Shown here: positions 5,562 through 9,917 of the stretch, in pieces
How the letters are laid out: each line of letters starts with the position of its first letter
Numbering within the stretch: the stretch's first letter is position 1
NCBI GenBank assembly: GCA_964404595.1
Contig: CAYOKQ010000057.1
Location: forward strand, 1 to 9,917
Direction: 5' to 3'
Source of the DNA: CAYJXA01 sp964404595
GTDB lineage: Archaea > Nanobdellota > Nanobdellia > Woesearchaeales > GW2011-AR9
DNA length: 9,917 nucleotides
Notes under the pieces: generated by a model
Database searches by the model: none
Seen by the model: the letters and a program-made list of their open reading frames with translations, nothing else
Told to the model about the DNA's origin: nothing
Program-made: the position numbers and the translations under genes

Positions 5562-6374
5562 ATGAAACAATACCTATATTTATTATTCGCGTTAAGTTTG
5601 CTTGCGTTGGTGGCCTGTGACAGTTCACAATATAATAGCCCTTCCTATGGTCCGGAAGATTCGGATTCACAGACATCAGGAAGAGCAGTATTTACTATTA
5701 CCGATGCAGCTGCAGACCTAGGTTCAGTGAGCAGTATTCAAATCACTGTCAATTCCATACAGGTGCACAGCCAAACAGGAGGCTGGATTACTATTACCAA
5801 TGAGGACAGGACTTTTGATCTATTGCAGTTAAAAGCATCAGGTGATCAAGCGCTTCTTGCAGACGTACAGTTAGATGAAGGCAGCTACGATCAAGTTCGC
5901 TTGGATATTTTAAATGTTGTCGTGACGGATGCACAAGGGGAGCATGACGCCAAATTACCTTCGGGAGAACTAAAAATTATGGGAGATCTGCGGGTGAATG
6001 CCAATAGCACTTCTACCGCCTCATTTGACTTTATTGCGGATGAGTCCTTGCATATCACCGGGGAAGGAAAATATATTCTGGCACCAGTAGTTCAATTTCA
6101 GACCAAAGAAAATGTTGCGGTCGACGTTGCCTCTTCCAGCGAGGTGAGAATACAAGGAGGAATGACTACCACGAATATTAAGATTGGTATGGGCGCTGAT
6201 GGACGTGTTGGTGTCGGATTGGGAATTCCCGCGCGCGCTAATATATCGATTGAAGGAGGTCAAGTGCGCATAGGTCCGAGTGTTGCTGTTGGAATTGGAA
6301 ATCGAGCAGAGGAAGATTCCGATGACACTGGTGCTAGCGCAGATGCAGGCATCGAGGCAGGAATTTCGTACTAA
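5562..6374 (+). CDS. Secreted lipoprotein with DUF4382 domain
   Basis: From the ATG at 5562 the product is 270 residues. It begins with a lipoprotein signal: KQYLYLLFALSLLALVAC, with lipobox LVAC and Cys19 as the likely lipidated residue, so the mature protein is anchored on the outer face of the membrane. After a Ser/Asp-rich linker comes a DUF4382 domain (about residues 40-185): GRAVFTITDAAADLGSVSSI, QITVNSIQVHS, FDLLQLK, DEGSYDQVRLDI and the closing KYILAPVVQFQT. DUF4382 is a beta-rich domain common in archaeal and bacterial surface lipoproteins, of unknown function. The last 80 or so residues are Gly-rich with alternating strands (IKIGMGADGRVGVGLGIPAR) and end in an acidic stretch; I do not recognise that part. 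It ends 28 bases from the convergent Lrp gene. Confidence 0.85.
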   Translation: MKQYLYLLFALSLLALVACDSSQYNSPSYGPEDSDSQTSGRAVFTITDAAADLGSVSSIQITVNSIQVHSQTGGWITITNEDRTFDLLQLKASGDQALLADVQLDEGSYDQVRLDILNVVVTDAQGEHDAKLPSGELKIMGDLRVNANSTSTASFDFIADESLHITGEGKYILAPVVQFQTKENVAVDVASSSEVRIQGGMTTTNIKIGMGADGRVGVGLGIPARANISIEGGQVRIGPSVAVGIGNRAEEDSDDTGASADAGIEAGISY

Positions 6375-6393
6375 TCCTTTCAAATAGCTCACT

Positions 6394-6405
6394 TTCCTTT
6401 TTTTA
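6394..6405 (+). terminator. T-tract terminator of the lipoprotein gene
   Basis: TTCCTTTTTTTA lies 20 bases after the stop codon. A run of seven Ts without a hairpin is the usual archaeal termination signal. It overlaps the last codon of the convergent Lrp gene. Confidence 0.45.
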
Positions 6406-6852
6406 GATTTCCACGAATTCCGTTTTCAACTGCTTAAGCGACGTTAAACTCTTTATTTTTGTCAGGCCTTTGCGCGATAACACCGTTTTGAGAAAAGTAA
6501 AATACTCATCTTGATCTCGTACCCGAACTTTTAAGACTAATTCCCAATCACCAGTACAGATATCCACGCTCTCGATATTGGGATGCCGTGCCAATTCTTC
6601 CCCAAGACGTTCTGGATTCCCATACTCATCGGGTGATAAATTAATGAGTACATACACGCACAGCCCCTGCTCTATTTTTTTGTATTCAAACACTGCTTTG
6701 TAGGTCTTGATCACACCAGTTTTCTCCATTTTTTTGATATTGTAATGGATGGTGGTAGACGGCAGCTTCAATTTCTTGGCAATCCTGGCTATTTGCGGCG
6801 TGCAGTATCCTTCCTGGAATAGGGGAATTAACTTTAAGGCGATATCTTTCAT
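6403..6852 (-). CDS. Lrp/AsnC-family transcriptional regulator
   Basis: The 149-residue product has the two standard domains. Residues about 4-50 form a winged helix-turn-helix (TPQIARIAKKLKLPSTTIHYNIKKMEKTGVI). Residues about 64-140 form a RAM ligand-binding domain (GLCVYVLINLS, HPNIESVDICTGDWELVLKV, FLKTVLSRKGLTKIKSLTS), which senses amino acids or other small molecules and mediates dimers and octamers. Length is normal for the family. The gene is divergent from the PPDK_N/HD operon, 124 bases apart, so it may control that operon and itself; this is inferred from layout and from two inverted repeats in the gap. The ATG at 6852 is at leaderless distance from a TATA box. The effector cannot be read from the sequence. 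Confidence 0.9.
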   Translation of the reverse strand: MKDIALKLIPLFQEGYCTPQIARIAKKLKLPSTTIHYNIKKMEKTGVIKTYKAVFEYKKIEQGLCVYVLINLSPDEYGNPERLGEELARHPNIESVDICTGDWELVLKVRVRDQDEYFTFLKTVLSRKGLTKIKSLTSLKQLKTEFVEI

Positions 6853-6872
6853 ATTTTCGTAGATTATTCAAT

Positions 6873-6884
6873 TATTTATAAATA
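6873..6884 (-). promoter_or_regulatory. Palindromic TATA box of the Lrp gene
   Basis: TATTTATAAATA is a perfect 12-base palindrome centred 26-27 bases before the Lrp ATG. It serves as the TATA box and, being symmetric and AT-rich, could also be an autoregulatory Lrp site. Confidence 0.6.
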
Positions 6885-6901
6885 TTTAGGTTAAAAATAG
6901 A

Positions 6902-6920
6902 ATATTTTACAGCAAAATAT
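6902..6920. promoter_or_regulatory. Inverted repeat, candidate Lrp operator
   Basis: ATATTTT (6902-6908) and AAAATAT (6914-6920) are perfect inverted arms around ACAGC. Lrp/AsnC proteins bind AT-rich palindromes of this size. The right arm overlaps the TATA box of the plus-strand operon, so binding would block TBP/TFB. Binding is inferred. Confidence 0.45.
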
Positions 6921-6924
6921 AAAA
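6914..6924 (+). promoter_or_regulatory. TATA box of the PPDK_N/HD operon
   Basis: AAAATATAAAA predicts transcription starting near 6947 and a leader of about 30 bases. A GTGAT just before the ATG could pair weakly with the 16S tail, but the spacing of 3 bases is short. Confidence 0.5.
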
Positions 6925-6976
6925 GAAAGGCTTTAGCCCAAAGATTGATTTGGAATAATAACTATACAGTGATAAA

Positions 6977-9073
6977 ATGGCTAATAAAAATTTACTTGCA
7001 GAAGGAAACATTTTTGGTGATGACGAGAAGGACGAATTTACAATCACCGTAGATGGACAGCGCCAAGGCATCTTTAAAAAATTTGAATACCTGAGCCTTC
7101 CATTTTCCATTATTGGAGAGAGGAAAACATACCGGCGATTACAAGCCAGGGCCCAAAAAGAGGGCCTTTCCTTTGCACGAGTGTTATCAGAAGATTCCCA
7201 AGCGCAGGACCTTGTTAATCTATTTTTCCGGGAAATGCACGCAAAACCTGTGCTGAGCCGGCAAATTTTAGATTTTTCCCTTCCCCAGATGTACATTACT
7301 GATAATATTATTTCAGAAATTGATGTTGATCCTGCTTTAGAAAGCCTCACCGCTAAAATAGTGGTTGCCTGGCAAAAATTAGCAGATTTTTATTGTGTAG
7401 AAGGCCTCCTGGGAGGGAGCGGGATCAACAATCCTTTCACTCAAGGTAGATCTTCTTCTTTATGTGCAGGCAGTTTAGACAGCCTGGAAGTAATATTACC
7501 GGTACTTAAACAGGAAACACCACCCCAAGAATGGACGAAAATTTGCCTTCAGCTTTCGGCAGTTATAGGAAGAGGCTACCAACAGATAGATCGCGCAGTT
7601 CAAGTGCTTTCTGCAGTATTTGGAATTAATTCAACTTTTACTCCCGAGGAAATAAACCAAGCCAAAGCATTGGTTAATGAGCTTAGTAAATTAAAGCTTG
7701 AAACAAATGTAGATATAGGGAAATTTTATAATACGTTCATACGATTCCATAACTGGCTTCCACGTGCACTTGCCGCAAATGGCCCGTCAGGAGATACATA
7801 TGACAGCATCTGTATTCCGGCAAAACTCGCGTGCGAAATTCATCTGGATAAGCAATCTTCATTGGCAAACGAATTGCAGAGAATCACTGATGCAACTTCT
7901 CCCAAAGGACTGGCGATAGCCAGGCTTATTGATGAAGGAAGGCTAGGTGATCGAGAAAAGCTTGAGAGAGAAATACAGATGATGAACCAAAGAATTGGAC
8001 TAGAAGAGCAATCAGGAGAAAGCAAATACAACGTTCTTAGTTTAGATGACCCCGTTTTCTATGCTGGATTGGTTGGTGGAAAATGGCGAGGGTTGAAATT
8101 ACTGCATGATGCACAAAAAGCACTTGATTTAAAATATAATGTGCCCCGTGGATTTGTAATCACCAGTGTAGAGACCAGCCGATTACTGAAAGAGAATGGT
8201 ATTTTGGAAATATTAAATAGAGATATCTACACTCTTGATGAAATCAGAAGAAAAATTATTACAGAGAAAATAGAGCAGATACAAATTGACCAAAAGAGCT
8301 TGCAAAAGACGGAAGAATTATCGGATAGGCTGATAGTGCGCTCGAGTATGTATGGGGAAGATGGTGGCTCGAACTTTTCAGGAACATATGTATCTGTACC
8401 CGCCGATAAAAAAGGCCTGGCGGAAGCGATAAAAGAAGTTATGGCAAGTTATTTTAGCCAAGAAGCGGTACAAAGCCGGGAGGATATTGGACTTGCACAT
8501 CTTCCTGGGATAAGTGTTATAATACAGGAAAAGATAGCAGGCCCAGGCGGTGTAATCCATATTATAGATAATAAATGTACTTTAAGTTATGGAGAAAGTC
8601 CCCAACATGCAGTTGATGGTAATGGCATTACTCAAGTTTCCGCAGACCTGAATGAAATAGTAAAATATACTCCGCTTCGGCGAATAACGTCTGATTTATA
8701 CACCTTACACCATCTCTTTGGAGATTACGATGCAGAATTTGTAGTAGATGATAAAGAAGAAGTATATCTACTTCAATTCAGGCCAAAGCTCAAAGTGATC
8801 GGAAGTCCCGGTTCAAAGTTGCCAGGTGAACATATAACAATACAAAGATTAGATGAACTGGAAAACCTGTCTTTAACGGCTAAGTCGGCAGTGCGTATGG
8901 AATTCCTTGGCAGAGAAAACATGATGGATAGGGTGTCTTCAATAATGAATTTTATCAGAAGAAACCGGGCTTTTATTGTGGAAATAGAGGGATATATGCC
9001 CTGTGTTGCCCATATTCCCAATAAAATCGAAGGGCATTTTGGAATTCCCTATAAAACTATCGAAGAGGTATGA
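6977..9073 (+). CDS. Large protein with a lone PEP-synthase/PPDK-type ATP-binding domain
   Basis: The 698-residue product has an N-terminal region of about 350 residues that I do not recognise, mostly helical, then a PPDK_N ATP-grasp domain (about 358-604). Key blocks are VGGKWRGL (366-373), NVPRGFVIT (388-396), LIVRSSMYGEDGGSNFSGTY (452-471) with Arg455, and DAEFVVDDKEEVYLLQFRPK (585-604) with Glu587, Gln600 and Arg602. ATP-binding residues are thus retained. The other parts of PEP synthase and PPDK are absent: no swivelling domain with a catalytic His, and no PEP/pyruvate TIM barrel. The last 95 residues are unassigned. It cannot be an ordinary PEP synthase; an ATP-dependent phosphotransferase with another acceptor is inferred. 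The stop codon overlaps an ATG of the HD gene, so the two are translationally coupled. Confidence 0.8.
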   Translation: MANKNLLAEGNIFGDDEKDEFTITVDGQRQGIFKKFEYLSLPFSIIGERKTYRRLQARAQKEGLSFARVLSEDSQAQDLVNLFFREMHAKPVLSRQILDFSLPQMYITDNIISEIDVDPALESLTAKIVVAWQKLADFYCVEGLLGGSGINNPFTQGRSSSLCAGSLDSLEVILPVLKQETPPQEWTKICLQLSAVIGRGYQQIDRAVQVLSAVFGINSTFTPEEINQAKALVNELSKLKLETNVDIGKFYNTFIRFHNWLPRALAANGPSGDTYDSICIPAKLACEIHLDKQSSLANELQRITDATSPKGLAIARLIDEGRLGDREKLEREIQMMNQRIGLEEQSGESKYNVLSLDDPVFYAGLVGGKWRGLKLLHDAQKALDLKYNVPRGFVITSVETSRLLKENGILEILNRDIYTLDEIRRKIITEKIEQIQIDQKSLQKTEELSDRLIVRSSMYGEDGGSNFSGTYVSVPADKKGLAEAIKEVMASYFSQEAVQSREDIGLAHLPGISVIIQEKIAGPGGVIHIIDNKCTLSYGESPQHAVDGNGITQVSADLNEIVKYTPLRRITSDLYTLHHLFGDYDAEFVVDDKEEVYLLQFRPKLKVIGSPGSKLPGEHITIQRLDELENLSLTAKSAVRMEFLGRENMMDRVSSIMNFIRRNRAFIVEIEGYMPCVAHIPNKIEGHFGIPYKTIEEV
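9065..9069 (+). promoter_or_regulatory. Shine-Dalgarno site of the HD gene
   Basis: GAGGT ends immediately before the ATG at 9070, too close to serve it, but is 6 bases before the ATG at 9076, which is therefore preferred. Confidence 0.6.
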
Positions 9074-9075
9074 AC

Positions 9076-9711
9076 ATGATAACTAAACATCAATTACAGC
9101 AAATACAAACATTTGCTCTCGACCTGGATTGGAATCAGGCCTTCCAGGGAAAATCTAAAGGGAATAGGCATCTGTTTAGGATAGTCCAGAAAGCAAAAAA
9201 AATAGCCCGGCGTGATAGGAATACCGATATTACCATAGTTGAAGCTGGAGCCTGGCTTCACGATACAAATTTAGAAGTAACTATTTTGGGCGATACCCTT
9301 GCAAATAAAAAGAAGGTAGAATCGTTTCTTTTAGGATTGGAGGTCAGCAGAGAAGAAACGGCAAAAATCATTCATTGTATTGAAGCTCACGATGGCAGAA
9401 TCTGTGCTCAGACTCAGGAAGCAAAAATAGTTCACGATGCTGATACCCTTGAAAAGATGGGGCCCCTGGGCATTATTCGAGAAACATGGAAAAAATCACA
9501 AGCAGGATGGACTACCGAGCAGATTATAGAACATCTAAAAAACCATTTAAAAAAGAGGGAAAATAGATTATACACTGAAGAAGCCAGGGAAATTGCTCAA
9601 GAATTAAATAAAATATTGCCCTTTTTTTTTGAGGTGATAACAGAACAAGTTAAAGAGTGCGGAGATGAACCTGAAAAAGCCTTAAGCCCTGATGTTGGAC
9701 AAAACAATTGA
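9076..9711 (+). CDS. HD-domain metal-dependent phosphohydrolase
   Basis: From the ATG at 9076 the product is 211 residues (213 from the ATG at 9070, which overlaps the upstream stop). In 213-residue numbering the HD metal-site pattern is visible: His34 (NRHLFRIVQKAKKIA), His64-Asp65 (AGAWLHDTNLE), His102 and His107 (IIHCIEAHDG), and Asp123/Asp125 (IVHDADTLEKMG). Such proteins hydrolyse phosphate esters or nucleotides using two metal ions; the substrate is unknown. The C-terminal third is helical and charged, possibly a coiled coil (about 150-195). It is the second gene of the operon with the PPDK_N-domain protein, and coupling suggests the two act on the same compound, for example as phosphorylating and dephosphorylating partners. 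Cytoplasmic; no signal peptide. Confidence 0.85.
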   Translation: MITKHQLQQIQTFALDLDWNQAFQGKSKGNRHLFRIVQKAKKIARRDRNTDITIVEAGAWLHDTNLEVTILGDTLANKKKVESFLLGLEVSREETAKIIHCIEAHDGRICAQTQEAKIVHDADTLEKMGPLGIIRETWKKSQAGWTTEQIIEHLKNHLKKRENRLYTEEAREIAQELNKILPFFFEVITEQVKECGDEPEKALSPDVGQNN

Positions 9712-9760
9712 TTACATCTAACTCTCCCACACTCTATATTCCTGTCTCTATTCTCAAGCG

Positions 9761-9776
9761 TATAAATGTTTAAATA
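9761..9776 (+). promoter_or_regulatory. Candidate promoter of the second lipoprotein gene
   Basis: Two TATA-like boxes, TATAAA (9761-9766) and TTTAAATA (9769-9776), predict a start near 9791-9799 and a leader of about 26-34 bases. The pyrimidine-rich stretch at 9719-9755 before it may end the upstream operon. Confidence 0.5.
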
Positions 9777-9811
9777 GAATTACTATTGCAAAATACTCAT
9801 TTCCTATAATA

Positions 9812-9818
9812 GGGGGTG
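9812..9818 (+). promoter_or_regulatory. Shine-Dalgarno site of the second lipoprotein gene
   Basis: GGGGGTG, close to the ideal GGAGGTG, lies 6 bases before the ATG at 9825. Confidence 0.6.
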
Positions 9819-9824
9819 TGTTGA

Positions 9825-9917
9825 ATGACAAAAGTAAAGGGTGTGATGTATACTATAGTGATTGTACTGGCAGTATTCCTAGCAGGATGTCTGGATTATA
9901 AAGCATATGATATTGAA
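9825..9917 (+). CDS. Lipoprotein, 5' end only (cut by window edge)
   Basis: Thirty-one codons are visible before the window ends. The product begins MTKVKGVMYTIVIVLAVFLAGCLDYKAYDIE: a short basic start, a hydrophobic helix (about residues 7-20) and the lipobox LAGC with Cys22 as the likely lipidated residue. The mature part is nearly all missing, so its family cannot be told; membrane anchoring on the outer surface is inferred from the signal. A strong Shine-Dalgarno site supports the start. It is the second lipoprotein gene in the window but has its own promoter. Confidence 0.75.
   Translation, partial: MTKVKGVMYTIVIVLAVFLAGCLDYKAYDIE

Noticed and set aside
6907..7350. Minus-strand frame of 147 codons at the start of the PPDK_N-domain gene
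   Set aside because: It covers the divergent promoter and the coupled operon's first codons; no motif and no promoter of its own.
6977..9073. Ordinary PEP synthase or pyruvate phosphate dikinase
   Set aside because: No swivelling-domain His motif and no PEP-binding barrel are present; only the nucleotide-binding domain matches.

Overview
The window reads as a chromosomal segment of an archaeon, most likely a small-genome lineage of the DPANN type (Woesearchaeota/Pacearchaeota-like); this placement is inferred from gene content, not from a marker gene. The archaeal signs are an intron-bearing tRNA with a bulge-helix-bulge splice motif, AT-rich TATA boxes centred 26-28 bases before many start codons (leaderless transcripts), Shine-Dalgarno sites matching an archaeal AUCACCUCC tail, an archaeal-type zinc-ribbon protein, an Lrp/AsnC regulator and a radical SAM protein with a TRAM tail.

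Layout. 1-388 (minus): start of a DUF475/TerC-like membrane protein, cut by the window edge. 677-821 (minus): a tRNA-Ile(GAU) gene with two introns. 875-2894 (minus): a two-gene operon of P-loop kinases, an AAA_28/NadR-like NTPase followed by a tandem fusion of two deoxynucleoside-kinase-like domains. 3012-3326 (plus): a small unknown protein. 3327-3686 (minus): a zinc-ribbon protein. 3760-3939 (plus): a decayed copy of the C-terminal half of the small unknown protein. 4009-5466 (plus): a radical SAM enzyme. 5562-6374 (plus): a DUF4382 lipoprotein. 6403-6852 (minus): an Lrp/AsnC regulator. Divergent from it, 6977-9711 (plus): a two-gene operon coding for a large protein with a lone PEP-synthase/PPDK-type ATP-binding domain and an HD-domain hydrolase. 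From 9825 (plus): the start of a second lipoprotein.

How the genes may work together. The kinase pair looks like nucleoside/nucleotide salvage, which would suit an organism with reduced biosynthesis. The PPDK_N-domain protein has the ATP-binding half of PEP synthase but neither the swivelling phosphohistidine domain nor the PEP-binding barrel, and it is translationally coupled to an HD phosphohydrolase. An ATP-dependent phosphorylating enzyme paired with a hydrolase and facing an Lrp regulator is the best candidate here for an undescribed system. The other strong signal is the tRNA: a 17-base intron at position 30/31 and a 54-base intron at 37/38 leave a 7-base exon that carries the anticodon.

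Translation signals split in two. Most first genes of transcripts appear leaderless, while the two exported lipoproteins and the internal operon genes have Shine-Dalgarno sites. This moves three starts from the longest reading frame: zinc ribbon to 3686, DUF4382 lipoprotein to 5562, HD protein to 9076.
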